Positions 23,362 to 30,730 are shown, counted from the first letter of the stretch. The stretch is DNA of 33,681 nt from an uncultured Oscillospiraceae bacterium (GCA_910587255.1 CAJUKT010000078.1:1-33681); one strand, 5' to 3'. The notes: a model not told the origin generated them from the letters alone. A program made the numbers and translations.

Positions 23362-24035
23362 GGTGATTCCTCCTGTTCTGTGCGCATTTTGAACCCGATC
23401 CCCCATACGGATTCGATGGGGTCGCCCGCCCCGGCGTCCCGGAGCTTTTTGCGCAGGTTGCTGACGTGGGTTTTCAGCGAGCTCTCGGTGCAGTCGGGGG
23501 TATCCTGGCCGATCTCGTCCAGCAGCCGGGACTTGGTGACCACCTGGGCAGGGTTTGCCATGAGCAGCCTTAAAATGGCGTACTCCGTCCGGGTGAGGCG
23601 CACGTCCCCGCCGTCTATGGAGACCGACCGGGCCTGCGAATCCAGCCGCAAGGGGCCGAAGGCCAGGGGGCCCCCCGCCCGGGCGGGGGCCTCCCGCAGC
23701 CGCACCGCCACCCTGGCCAGCAGCTCCCGCAGGGCGAAGGGCTTGGTCACATAGTCCGCCGCGCCCCCCAGCAGCAGGGCGGTCTTGCTGTCCACGTCCG
23801 CCCGGGCGCTGACCACGATGACGGGGACGCCCGCCAGGCGTGGCAGCACCTGCTCCCCGGACAGGCCGGGAAGCATCAGGTCCAGCAGGATGAGGTCGGG
23901 CCGCTCCCGGTCCAGGGCCAGCACCGCCTCGGTGCCCGAGTAGGCCCGGCTCACCCGGAAGCCCTCGGCCTCCAGCGCCTCCTGGAGCAGGTTCCCGATG
24001 TGGATGTCGTCATCGACGACCAGGATGTGGCTCAT
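23349..24035 (-). CDS. OmpR-family response regulator of the ABC module
   Basis: A 228-residue regulator. The receiver has the acidic pair in VVDDDIHIG, phospho-acceptor Asp52 in LILLDLMLPG, and Lys in YVTKPFALRELLA. The C-terminal winged helix (from about residue 128) shows RLTRTEYAILRLLMANP and SLKTHVSNLRKKL with GIGFKM at the end, as in PhoB/OmpR proteins. First gene of the minus-strand module; the partner kinase is the last gene. The promoter at 24067-24095 lies 31 bases before the ATG. It may bind the 3 x 12-bp repeats at 23010-23045. Confidence 0.94.
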   Translation of the reverse strand: MSHILVVDDDIHIGNLLQEALEAEGFRVSRAYSGTEAVLALDRERPDLILLDLMLPGLSGEQVLPRLAGVPVIVVSARADVDSKTALLLGGAADYVTKPFALRELLARVAVRLREAPARAGGPLAFGPLRLDSQARSVSIDGGDVRLTRTEYAILRLLMANPAQVVTKSRLLDEIGQDTPDCTESSLKTHVSNLRKKLRDAGAGDPIESVWGIGFKMRTEQEESPCQN

Positions 24036-24066
24036 ATCCCGCACTCCGTTTCCTGTGTTTTTTTCT

Positions 24067-24095
24067 ATTATACGGACAGAGGGGGAGGGACGCAA
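24067..24095 (-). promoter_or_regulatory. Promoter of the response regulator operon
   Basis: On the minus strand TTGCGT (complement of 24090-24095) and a perfect TATAAT (complement of 24067-24072) are 17 bases apart. Confidence 0.7.
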
Positions 24096-24105
24096 GGGAA
24101 AAGGG

Positions 24106-24134
24106 TTGAAGAAATTCTTAAAATGGCGTATACT
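24106..24134 (+). promoter_or_regulatory. Promoter of the thioesterase gene
   Basis: TTGAAG (24106-24111) and TATACT (24129-24134), spacer 17, lie 30 bases before the ATG at 24165 and diverge from the regulator promoter. Confidence 0.75.
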
Positions 24135-24164
24135 TAGGGCAGTCTGAAGGATGGAGGGATTGCT

Positions 24165-24557
24165 ATGCCTGTTGAAATTGGAATGAGGGGCGAGGCCGAG
24201 ACCGTGGTGACCGCCCAGGACACCGCCCAGGCCATGGGCTCCGGTTTGGCGCCGGTGCTGGCCACCCCGCGGATGGTGGCCCTGATGGAGGGGGCCGCGG
24301 TGAACGCGGTGCAGTCCGCCCTGGCCCCGGGGGAGGGCACGGTGGGCACCCGGCTGGATGTGACCCACGACGCCGCCACCCCCGTGGGGATGAAGGTGTG
24401 GGCGCAGGCGGAGGTCACCGCCGTGGAGGGGCGCAGGATTACCTTTGCCGTGTCCGCCTTCGACGGGCGGGAGAGGATCGGCGGTGGGGTTCACCAGCGC
24501 TTCATCATCCAGTCGGAGCGGTTCCTGGCCAAGGCCCAGGGGAAGCTGGAAGGGTGA
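24165..24557 (+). CDS. FlK-like hotdog thioesterase
   Basis: A 130-residue hotdog-fold thioesterase related to the fluoroacetyl-CoA thioesterase FlK. The catalytic residues known in FlK (Thr42, Glu50, His76) have counterparts here at Thr34, Glu42 and His68, with identical spacings of 8 and 26 residues: LATPRMVALMEGAA and DVTHDAATPVG. The C-terminal GGVHQRFII strand also fits. ATGGAGGGAT precedes the ATG. Most bacterial relatives act on unknown acyl-CoAs, so fluoroacetyl-CoA should not be assumed. It is a single gene between its own promoter and terminator. Confidence 0.85.
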   Translation: MPVEIGMRGEAETVVTAQDTAQAMGSGLAPVLATPRMVALMEGAAVNAVQSALAPGEGTVGTRLDVTHDAATPVGMKVWAQAEVTAVEGRRITFAVSAFDGRERIGGGVHQRFIIQSERFLAKAQGKLEG

Positions 24558-24561
24558 GCGG

Positions 24562-24592
24562 AAAAATTCCCGGGGGGACCCGGGAATTTTTT
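24562..24592 (+). terminator. Terminator after the thioesterase gene
   Basis: A perfect 13-bp stem (24562-24574 with 24579-24591) with a GGGA loop; the right arm ends in a TTTTTT run. It directly abuts the -35 of the csoR promoter. Confidence 0.88.
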
Positions 24593-24593
24593 G

Positions 24594-24622
24594 TTGACAA
24601 AAGCCCAGCGGCGTGATAGGAT
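24594..24622 (+). promoter_or_regulatory. Promoter of the copper operon
   Basis: TTGACA (24594-24599) and TAGGAT (24617-24622) with a 17-base spacer. The CsoR operator starts six bases after the -10. Confidence 0.8.
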
Positions 24623-24627
24623 AACAC

Positions 24628-24644
24628 TACCCCCCAGGGGGGTA
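24628..24644 (+). promoter_or_regulatory. CsoR operator
   Basis: TACCCCCCAGGGGGGTA is a perfect 17-bp palindrome around a central A and fits the GC-rich dyad recognised by CsoR proteins. Its position over the transcription start would block initiation when CsoR is copper-free. Confidence 0.88.
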
Positions 24645-24669
24645 TATAGAAGGCGAGGAGGGACTGCCC

Positions 24670-24930
24670 ATGATGGCGGACCAGAAAACGGTGCTGCGGC
24701 TGCTGAAAACAGCCAGGGGCCAGATTGACGGCATCATCAAAATGGTGGAGGACGACCGCTACTGTATGGATATCTCCCAGCAGCTCACCGCCGCCGACGC
24801 CATGCTGCGCCGGGCCAACCGGGAAATTTTGACCGCCCATCTCAAGCGCTGCGTGGAGAACGCCGGGAGCGACGCGGAGCGGGCGGAAAAGATTGACGAG
24901 CTGGTAAAGGCGCTGGAGAAGATATTGTGA
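24670..24930 (+). CDS. csoR: Copper-sensing repressor CsoR
   Basis: An 86-residue all-helical repressor of the CsoR/FrmR family. The Cu(I) ligands are in place: Cys32 (DRYCMDIS), His57 and Cys61 (LTAHLKRC), with the same spacings as Cys36-His61-Cys65 of M. tuberculosis CsoR. That pattern favours copper over the nickel and formaldehyde sensors of the family. GAGGAGG lies upstream of the ATG at 24670; a second ATG follows at 24673. It is the first gene of the operon, preceded by a palindromic operator that it should bind, and is followed by a broken copZ and copA. Confidence 0.95.
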   Translation: MMADQKTVLRLLKTARGQIDGIIKMVEDDRYCMDISQQLTAADAMLRRANREILTAHLKRCVENAGSDAERAEKIDELVKALEKIL

Positions 24931-24961
24931 GAAGCACTGGGATAGGCGAGGTGAAGTGAGA

Positions 24962-25174
24962 ATGAAACAAAAATTTAATGTCACCGGCATGACGTGCCCT
25001 CCCAACAGCGGATATGCCGCTGTTGGGGCCCCAAGGGGATTTAACTTGCGTGGGCGAAGTGAATTCGCCCTTGCGCCAAGGTTTTGCCATAGGCAAAACA
25101 CTTGTACGCGCCACTTGGCGCGCGCACTGTCGTGCGTGGCGGAGCAGATCACGTCGGAGGTGAGCGTGCAGTGA
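24962..25174 (+). pseudogene. copZ: Remnant of copZ, interrupted at the metal-binding motif
   Basis: The frame opens MKQKFNVTGMTC, the start of a heavy-metal-associated (HMA) copper chaperone, with a GAGGTGA ribosome site. It then changes at the CxxC motif to CPPNSG and continues as unrelated sequence to a TGA at 25172-25174. The usual second Cys and the rest of the 65-70 residue fold are missing. The first 50 bases are about 78% identical to the start of copA (25157-25206), as expected for paralogous HMA domains. The foreign segment is hairpin-dense. The 70-residue product is unlikely to bind copper. The frame ends four bases into copA, keeping translational overlap. Confidence 0.75.
24998..25140. 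repeat. Hairpin-dense segment replacing most of copZ
   Basis: Bounded approximately by the point where HMA coding stops and the copA leader begins. It contains CCAACAGCGG / CCGCTGTTGG around five bases (about 25001-25025), GGGCGAA / TTCGCCC and GTTTTGCC / GGCAAAAC hairpins, and GCGCC- / GGCGC-rich sequence near 25110. The concentration of perfect short palindromes is unlike neighbouring coding DNA and suggests a palindromic mobile repeat. Exact ends cannot be fixed without other copies. Confidence 0.5.
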
Positions 25175-27711
25175 AGCAGAAATTTACCGTCACCGGCATG
25201 ACGTGCTCCGCCTGCTCCGCCCATGTGGACAAGGCGGTGCGCAAACTGGACGGGGTGTGCGAGGTGAACGTCAACCTGCTGGGTGGCTCCATGACGGTGG
25301 ACTGGGACGGGGGGCTCACCCCGGAGCAGATCGTGTCCGCCGTGGAAAAGGCGGGGTACGGCGCGTCCCTGCCCGCCGCCCCGGGACAGGGCGCGGCCCA
25401 GGCCCAGGGGAAGCGCGCCGCCGGGTCCATGGAGGATGAGCTGAAGAACATGAGGGCCCGGCTGATCTGGTCCTTTGTGTTCCTTATCCCCCTGTTTTAT
25501 TTGTCCATGGGCCACATGATGGGCTGGCCCATCCCCCATTTTTTCCACGGGGCGGAGAACGCCATGACCTATGCCCTGACGCTGTTCCTGCTCACCGTGC
25601 CCATTATGGTCATCAACCAAAAGTATTACCGGGTGGGCTTTAAAACCCTCTGGCATCTCTCGCCCAACATGGACTCCCTGATCGCCGTGGGATCTGCCGC
25701 CGCCGTGGTGTACGGGGCGGCTGCGCTGTACTGCATCGGCTGGGGGCTGGGCCACGGGGATATGGCCTTGGTGGAGCACTACTCCATGGATCTGTACTTC
25801 GAGTCCGCGGGTATGATCCTCACCCTCATCACCCTGGGCAAGTATCTGGAGACCCGCTCCAAAGGCAAGACGGGACAGGCCATCGCCCGGCTCATGGACC
25901 TGACCCCCAAGACCGCCACCGTCCTCCGGGACGGCGGGGAGGCGGAGGTGCCCGTGGAGCAGGTCCAGGCGGGGGATCTGGTGCTGGTGCGCCCGGGGGC
26001 CTCGGTGCCGGTGGACGGCGTGGTGGTGGAGGGGGCGTCCAGCGTGGACGAATCCGCCCTCACCGGCGAATCCATCCCAGTGGACAAGGGCCCCGGCGAT
26101 ACGGTCATATCCGCCTCCATCAACAAGTCCGGCGTGCTCACCCTCCGGGCCACCCGGGTGGGGGAGGACACCACCCTGGCCCAGATGATCCGGCTGGTGG
26201 ACGAGGCGGCCTCCTCCAAGGCCCCCATCGCCAAGCTGGCGGACAGGGTGGCGGGGCTGTTCGTCCCGGTGGTGATGGTCATCGCCCTGATCACCGCCGT
26301 GGTGTGGATGGCCGCCACCGGGTCGGTGGAGCGGGCCCTCACCTCCGGCGTGGCGGTGCTGGTGATCTCCTGCCCCTGCGCCCTGGGGCTGGCCACCCCG
26401 GTGGCCATCATGGTGGGCACCGGCAAGGGGGCGGAGCACGGCATTTTGGTGAAGTCCGCCGAGGGGCTGGAGCATCTGCGCTCCGTCACCACCGTGGTGC
26501 TGGACAAGACGGGCACCATCACCCAGGGCAGGCCCAGGGTGACCGACCTTTACCCCCTGGGCCGGACCACGGCGGAGGAGCTTTTGTGTGTGGCGGCGTC
26601 GCTGGAGAAGCCGTCGGAGCACCCCCTGGGGGCGGCCATCGTGGAGGAGGCGGGAAACCGCTCCATTCCCCTGGCCCCGGTGGAGCGGTTTGAAGCCGTC
26701 CACGGCAAGGGCGTGCGGGGGAGAATCCAGGGGGCGGACTTTCTGGCGGGCAACGCCGCCATGCTGGCGGACGCCGGGGTGGACCTGGGCCGGGACGGCA
26801 TGATCGCCGACGAATTGGCGAAGCAGGGCAAGACCCCCCTGTTCTTTGTGGAGGACGGCAGGCCCATTGGCATCATCGCCGTGGCGGACACGGTGAAACG
26901 GAGCAGCCGGGCGGCCATTGAGGGCTTCCAAAAGCTGGGGCTGAAGGTGGTCATGCTCACCGGCGACAACAGGCGCACCGCCGAGGCCATCGGCAGGGAG
27001 CTGGGCCTGACCCAGGTGATATCCGAGGTGCTTCCCGCAGACAAGGAGCGGCAGATTGCCGTTTTGCAGGCCCAGGGGGAGAAGGTGGCCATGGTGGGGG
27101 ACGGCATCAACGACGCGCCCGCCCTGGCCCGGGCGGACGTGGGGCTGGCCATCGGCGCGGGGGCGGACGTGGCCATCGAGAGCGCCGACATCGTGCTGAT
27201 GAAGTCCGACCTGGCGGACGGGGTGACGGCGGTGGAGCTGTCTCGGGCCACCATCCGCAACGTGAAGCAAAACCTGTTCTGGGCGTTTTTCTATAACGCC
27301 GTATGTATCCCGGTGGCCGCGGGGCTGCTGGCCATCTGGGGCGGGCCCCAGCTCAGCCCCATGATCGCCGGGGCGGCCATGAGCTTCAGCTCGGTGTGCG
27401 TGGTGGCCAACGCCCTGCGCCTGCGGTTCTTCAGGCCCAGCATCCAGCCCAGCCCCCCTGTGAAATCCGGCGGGGAATCCGCCGCTGAAGTGAAAGGAGA
27501 ACAAAAAACCATGGAAAAGAAAGTTGTCATTGAGGGTATGATGTGCCAGCACTGCCGTGCCCATGTGGACAAGGCGCTCAACGCCATCCCCGGCGCGTCC
27601 GCCACCGTGGATCTGGACAGCAAGACCGCCGTGGTCACGGGAGATGTGGCCGACGAGGCCATCCGCGCCGCCGTGGAGGAGGCCGGTTATCAGGTGACCG
27701 GCATTTCCTGA
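25171..27711 (+). CDS. copA: Copper-exporting P1B-type ATPase with N- and C-terminal HMA domains
   Basis: An 846-residue Cu(I) ATPase. An N-terminal HMA domain (TGMTCSACSAHVDKAV, residues 8-70) precedes eight membrane segments. Signature motifs are TGES in the actuator domain, the membrane CPC (SCPCALGLATP), DKTGTIT with the phosphorylated Asp, SEHPLG, MLTGDN and GDGINDAPAL. Residues from about 781 form a second HMA domain (GMMCQHCRAHVDKAL) that is normally absent at the C-terminus. GTG at 25171 is chosen because GGAGGTG lies nine bases upstream and the HMA domain starts there. An internal ribosome site and ATG at 27511 could yield the last domain separately. Confidence 0.95.
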   Translation: MKQKFTVTGMTCSACSAHVDKAVRKLDGVCEVNVNLLGGSMTVDWDGGLTPEQIVSAVEKAGYGASLPAAPGQGAAQAQGKRAAGSMEDELKNMRARLIWSFVFLIPLFYLSMGHMMGWPIPHFFHGAENAMTYALTLFLLTVPIMVINQKYYRVGFKTLWHLSPNMDSLIAVGSAAAVVYGAAALYCIGWGLGHGDMALVEHYSMDLYFESAGMILTLITLGKYLETRSKGKTGQAIARLMDLTPKTATVLRDGGEAEVPVEQVQAGDLVLVRPGASVPVDGVVVEGASSVDESALTGESIPVDKGPGDTVISASINKSGVLTLRATRVGEDTTLAQMIRLVDEAASSKAPIAKLADRVAGLFVPVVMVIALITAVVWMAATGSVERALTSGVAVLVISCPCALGLATPVAIMVGTGKGAEHGILVKSAEGLEHLRSVTTVVLDKTGTITQGRPRVTDLYPLGRTTAEELLCVAASLEKPSEHPLGAAIVEEAGNRSIPLAPVERFEAVHGKGVRGRIQGADFLAGNAAMLADAGVDLGRDGMIADELAKQGKTPLFFVEDGRPIGIIAVADTVKRSSRAAIEGFQKLGLKVVMLTGDNRRTAEAIGRELGLTQVISEVLPADKERQIAVLQAQGEKVAMVGDGINDAPALARADVGLAIGAGADVAIESADIVLMKSDLADGVTAVELSRATIRNVKQNLFWAFFYNAVCIPVAAGLLAIWGGPQLSPMIAGAAMSFSSVCVVANALRLRFFRPSIQPSPPVKSGGESAAEVKGEQKTMEKKVVIEGMMCQHCRAHVDKALNAIPGASATVDLDSKTAVVTGDVADEAIRAAVEEAGYQVTGIS
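27511..27711 (+). CDS. Possible internally initiated CopZ-like protein (66 aa)
   Basis: Within copA, AAAGGAG (27493-27499) is followed after 11 bases by an ATG in frame. The 66-residue product MEKKVVIEGMMCQHC... has the size, CxxC motif and beta-alpha-beta-beta-alpha-beta pattern of a stand-alone CopZ chaperone. The linker before it (SPPVKSGGESAAEVKGEQKT) is low in hydrophobic residues, as expected at a gene-fusion seam. This suggests a former separate copZ fused to copA by loss of a stop codon, possibly still made separately. Separate translation is inferred. Confidence 0.5.
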   Translation: MEKKVVIEGMMCQHCRAHVDKALNAIPGASATVDLDSKTAVVTGDVADEAIRAAVEEAGYQVTGIS

Positions 27712-27730
27712 GCAGGGCGAAAGCCCGGGA

Positions 27731-27777
27731 AAAAGGCCGCCCCGCTGAACGGCATTCAGCGGGGCGGCCTTTTTTTG
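27731..27777 (+). terminator. Terminator after copA
   Basis: A strong stem of about 19 bp (27731-27749 with 27755-27773) with a five-base loop; the right arm ends in a run of Ts. Confidence 0.93.
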
Positions 27778-27798
27778 CCGGAACAGGGAATTGGGGTC

Positions 27799-27827
27799 TT
27801 GACCGATTTGGTCAACGGCGGTATGGT
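27799..27827 (+). promoter_or_regulatory. Promoter and TetR-type operator of the tetR-ABC operon
   Basis: TTGACC (27799-27804) and TATGGT (27822-27827) are 17 bases apart. The -35 is the left arm of a perfect palindrome, TTGACC-GATTT-GGTCAA (27799-27815), placed to let the TetR protein block RNA polymerase and repress its own operon. Confidence 0.75.
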
Positions 27828-27849
27828 GGAGGGGAAAGGAGGGCCGGAT

Positions 27850-28479
27850 ATGAACCAGAAGTTTTTCAGCCTCCCCACGGAGCGCCAGGACCTGATCCGC
27901 AGCAGCGCCATGCTGGAGTTCGGGGCCAATACCTTTAAAAAGACCTCCGCCGACTCCATTGCCAAGCGGGCGGGGGTGTCCAAGGGCCTGCTGTTCCACT
28001 ACTTCAAGGACAAGCGGGAGCTGTACGCCTACCTGTTCCAATATGCCATCGACGCGTGCATGGAGGCATTTAACCGGCAGATGGAGCGGATGAGCTATTT
28101 CGGGGAGACCGATTTCTTTGCCGCCCTGGAGCGGGGGCATAAAATCAAGATGGACATGGTGCGCCGTATGCCCGGGCTGTTCCGCTTTGTCATGCGGGCC
28201 TACTACGAGCGGGACAGCGTGCTCTCCCCCAAGCTGCGCAAAAAGCTGGACGATGTGCTGGCCCAGTCCACCGGCTCCTTTCTGGCCCGGATGGATCTGC
28301 ATAAATTCAAGGACGGGGTGGACCCCCGGCAGGTGGTGCGCCTGCTCACCCTGTCCGCCGAGGGGATGCTGGCGGAGACCAATGCCTGCACGGCGGAGGA
28401 GATCGACCGGCTGTTTTTGGAGTACAAGCGGAATGCGGACATGCTGCGCCGGTTTTTATATAAGGAGGAGTACCTATGA
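27850..28479 (+). CDS. TetR/AcrR family regulator
   Basis: A 209-residue regulator. The N-terminal helix-turn-helix reads FKKTSADSIAKRAGVSKGLLFHYFKDKRELYAYLF, the classic TetR DNA-binding region. The ligand-binding C-terminal part is typically divergent. AAAGGAGGG lies upstream of the ATG at 27850. The stop overlaps the ATPase ATG (ATGA), so it is the first gene of a three-gene operon and probably controls it through the palindrome at 27799-27815. The inducing ligand is unknown. Confidence 0.93.
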   Translation: MNQKFFSLPTERQDLIRSSAMLEFGANTFKKTSADSIAKRAGVSKGLLFHYFKDKRELYAYLFQYAIDACMEAFNRQMERMSYFGETDFFAALERGHKIKMDMVRRMPGLFRFVMRAYYERDSVLSPKLRKKLDDVLAQSTGSFLARMDLHKFKDGVDPRQVVRLLTLSAEGMLAETNACTAEEIDRLFLEYKRNADMLRRFLYKEEYL

Positions 28480-29168
28480 TTCAGATTGACCGCCTGACCA
28501 AGCGCTACGGCAGGGCCCGGGGGATTACGGAGCTGACCCTCCGCGTCCCGGAGGGAAGCTGCTTCGGCTTCATCGGCCCCAACGGGGCGGGTAAATCCAC
28601 CACCATCCGCACCCTGCTGGGGCTGCTCTCCCCCACCTCGGGATCGGCCCGGGTGCTGGGGCTGGACTGCGCCGGACAGCGGGAGCGGATTCTGGCCCAG
28701 GTGGGCTATATGCCTTCCGAGGCCATGTTCTACCCGGATATGCGGGTGGGGGAGGTGATCCGCCTGTCGGCGGACCTGCGCCGGATGGACTGCCGGGATC
28801 AGGCCGGCGCTTTGTGCCGGGCGCTGGAGCTGGATCCCCGCAAGCGCATCCGGGAGCTGAGCCTGGGCAATCGAAAAAAGGTGTCCATCGTGTGCGCCAT
28901 GCAGCACCGGCCCCGGCTGTACGTCCTGGACGAGCCCACCAGCGGCCTGGACCCCCTGGTTCAGCGGGTGTTCTGGTCCGAGCTGGAAAACCGCCGGAGG
29001 GAGGGGGCCACGGTGTTCCTGTCCTCCCACGTGCTTTACGAGGTGCAGCGCTACTGCGACCGGGCGGCCATCATCCGGGAGGGCCGTCTGGTGGCGGAGG
29101 GGACCACTGCGGAGCTGGACATTGAGAACAAATTTTTCGACTACTACGAGGGGAGGACGGCGCAATGA
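28476..29168 (+). CDS. ABC transporter ATPase of the tetR operon
   Basis: A 230-residue ATPase. Walker A is GPNGAGKST, the Q-loop region QVGYMPSEAMFY, signature LSLGNRKKV, Walker B LYVLDEPTSGLDP and switch LSSHVLYEV. It belongs with ABC-2 type exporters. The GDG-free core is slightly shorter than the BcrA type at 22056-22970 and lacks its C-terminal extension. ATGA overlaps join it to tetR upstream and the permease downstream. Confidence 0.93.
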   Translation: MIQIDRLTKRYGRARGITELTLRVPEGSCFGFIGPNGAGKSTTIRTLLGLLSPTSGSARVLGLDCAGQRERILAQVGYMPSEAMFYPDMRVGEVIRLSADLRRMDCRDQAGALCRALELDPRKRIRELSLGNRKKVSIVCAMQHRPRLYVLDEPTSGLDPLVQRVFWSELENRRREGATVFLSSHVLYEVQRYCDRAAIIREGRLVAEGTTAELDIENKFFDYYEGRTAQ

Positions 29169-29947
29169 CCGTTTTTCGCAAAGAGCTGCGGGCCGGTGCG
29201 GCGGCCCTTCTGGTGTGGGCGGCGGCTGTCGGCGGGCTGATGGCGGTGTGCGTGGGGATGTACCCCTCCTTTGCCGGCTCCATGGACGACGTATCCGCCC
29301 TCTTTTCCGGGATGGGGGACTTTTCCGCCGCCTTCGGGCTGGATAAACTGGAATTAGGCACCATTATGGGGTTCTATGGGACAGAGTGCGGCAATATCCT
29401 GGGCCTGGGCGGGGCGTTTTACGCCGCCCTCACCGCCATGGGCATGCTGGCGGGGGAGGAGGGAGGCCATACGGCGGAATTCCTGCTCACTCACCCCGTC
29501 AGCCGCCTGCGGGTGGCCGGGGAAAAGCTGGCGGCGCTGTTCGCCCTGGTGCTGGGGCTGAATCTTTTCTGCCTCGGCTGCGGCGCGGGGGCCATCCTGT
29601 TCATCGGCGAGGACGGGGACTGGGGCAGCCTGCTGCGCTATCACGCCGCGCTGCTGCTCATGCAGCTGGAGATCGGCGGGCTGTGCTTCGGGCTGTCGGC
29701 GCTGCTGCGCCGGGGCGGGCTGGGGCTGGCCATGGGGCTGGCCGCGCTGCTCTACTTTGCGGGCATCCTGGTCAACCTGGACAGCGGGCTGGACTGGCTG
29801 CGCTTTGTGACGCCTTATTACTACGCCGACGCCGCCCGGGTGTTTGCCGGGGAAGTGCCGGTGGGCTGTGTGCTGGCGGGGTGCGGCCTGGGCGCGCTGG
29901 GTGCGGGCTTCGGCCTGTGGCAGTACCGGCGCAAGGATATCGCGTAG
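29165..29947 (+). CDS. ABC-2 type permease of the tetR operon
   Basis: A 260-residue membrane protein with six hydrophobic segments. It opens FRKELRAGAAALLVWAAAVG, typical of ABC-2 permeases, and contains the conserved EEGGHTAEFLLTHPVSRLRV loop between helices two and three that contacts the ATPase. It ends in WQYRRKDIA. It overlaps the ATPase by four bases. With no solute-binding protein nearby, export is more likely than import; the substrate is unknown. No convincing terminator was seen after it; only 22 bases separate it from a convergent gene. Confidence 0.9.
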   Translation: MTVFRKELRAGAAALLVWAAAVGGLMAVCVGMYPSFAGSMDDVSALFSGMGDFSAAFGLDKLELGTIMGFYGTECGNILGLGGAFYAALTAMGMLAGEEGGHTAEFLLTHPVSRLRVAGEKLAALFALVLGLNLFCLGCGAGAILFIGEDGDWGSLLRYHAALLLMQLEIGGLCFGLSALLRRGGLGLAMGLAALLYFAGILVNLDSGLDWLRFVTPYYYADAARVFAGEVPVGCVLAGCGLGALGAGFGLWQYRRKDIA

Positions 29948-29969
29948 GATTGGCGGCGCCCGCGGCGGG

Positions 29970-30425
29970 TCAGCCCAGGTCGGCGCTTCCCAGCTTCTTC
30001 AGCGCGGCCAGCGTACCATCCAGATTTTCCTTGTGCCAGTTTTTGAGGGAACCGGCAAATATGCTGGCGTAGTAGCCAGAACTCCGCAGGTCGCTCAGCT
30101 CTGCTTGCTGGGTGGTCAGGCGGATGGTGTCCGTCCCGGTGCGGATGGTGATGACCGTGTTGAGCATATCGTCTTCCAGCTCCACCGACTGGATGTCCCC
30201 ATAGGGAAGAACCAAGGATACGTCTTTGCGCAAGTTGCCCCATGTGGTGTTGAAGGGGAGCAGGACGATCTCATGTTCACACATCTGGAGAACATAAAAT
30301 TCGGAGTTAAAAAACGCCGCAAATTGCTCGCTCAGGTTTGCCGGGGCGTATTTGACGATGATGCAGCGATCCTCCAGGGGCTTATATCCGGCCTCCTGGG
30401 TAAATTTCGTGACTTCGTTTGCCAT
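29970..30425 (-). CDS. Small protein of unknown function, possibly PH-like
   Basis: A 151-residue cytoplasmic protein beginning MANEVTKFTQEAGYKPL. I do not recognise it with certainty. The middle (LLPFNTTWGNLRKDVSLVL, then YGDIQSVELEDDMLNTVITIRTG) has alternating strands and a final helix (SLKNWHKENLDGTLAALKKL), similar to bacterial pleckstrin-homology-like or GRAM-type domains. GGAGG precedes the ATG at 30425 by eight bases. It lies 85 bases after the DUF6440-like gene in the same direction, probably one transcript, downstream of a LytTR-type repeat and the AgrA-like regulator. A role in the response controlled by that system is inferred from position. Confidence 0.7.
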   Translation of the reverse strand: MANEVTKFTQEAGYKPLEDRCIIVKYAPANLSEQFAAFFNSEFYVLQMCEHEIVLLPFNTTWGNLRKDVSLVLPYGDIQSVELEDDMLNTVITIRTGTDTIRLTTQQAELSDLRSSGYYASIFAGSLKNWHKENLDGTLAALKKLGSADLG

Positions 30426-30510
30426 GGTATATACCTCCAAGTCGTTCTCGTTCAAGTTTGGTGCGGACAGGCGGGAGCCCTTCATGTTCTGCTGTATGTT
30501 TCGGATTTGT

Positions 30511-30690
30511 TCAGTTGATGGGGGTGACGATGGGCTTGCCGTCCGCGTTCACCAGCACGGTCATCCCCGTGCCGCTTGCCTTATTGTGAGAGCCCAGAAC
30601 ATAATTCACGCCGGTCTCCGTATCCACGAGGATCTTGGCCACATTCACAATGCCCTGATTATAGACCTCCACAAAGCGTTCCTTTGCCAT
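30511..30690 (-). CDS. DUF6440-like small protein
   Basis: A 59-residue protein. MAKERFVEVYNQGIVNVAKI followed by LVDTETGVNYVLGS and VLVNADGKPIV fits the short DUF6440 family in length and pattern; the function of that family is unknown. It has no export signal. AAGGAGG lies upstream of the ATG at 30690. It is the first gene downstream of the tandem repeat at 30760-30798, so it is a likely direct target of the LytTR regulator. Confidence 0.72.
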   Translation of the reverse strand: MAKERFVEVYNQGIVNVAKILVDTETGVNYVLGSHNKASGTGMTVLVNADGKPIVTPIN

Positions 30691-30730
30691 ATCGGTTTCC
30701 TCCTTTCTGTCCCGCCTGTCTGCGAGGGGA

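Noticed and set aside
24956..25174. Functional CopZ gene
   Set aside because: Only 12 HMA codons are present and the second Cys of CxxC is missing, so it is treated as a remnant.
24948..25206. Recent target-site duplication around the copZ insert
   Set aside because: The two 50-bp flanks are only about 78% identical and match as paralogous HMA starts, so old gene paralogy explains them better than insertion.
24505..28302. 1265-codon open frame on the minus strand
   Set aside because: Antisense across thioesterase, csoR, copA and tetR, all of which have strong motifs; a GC artefact.
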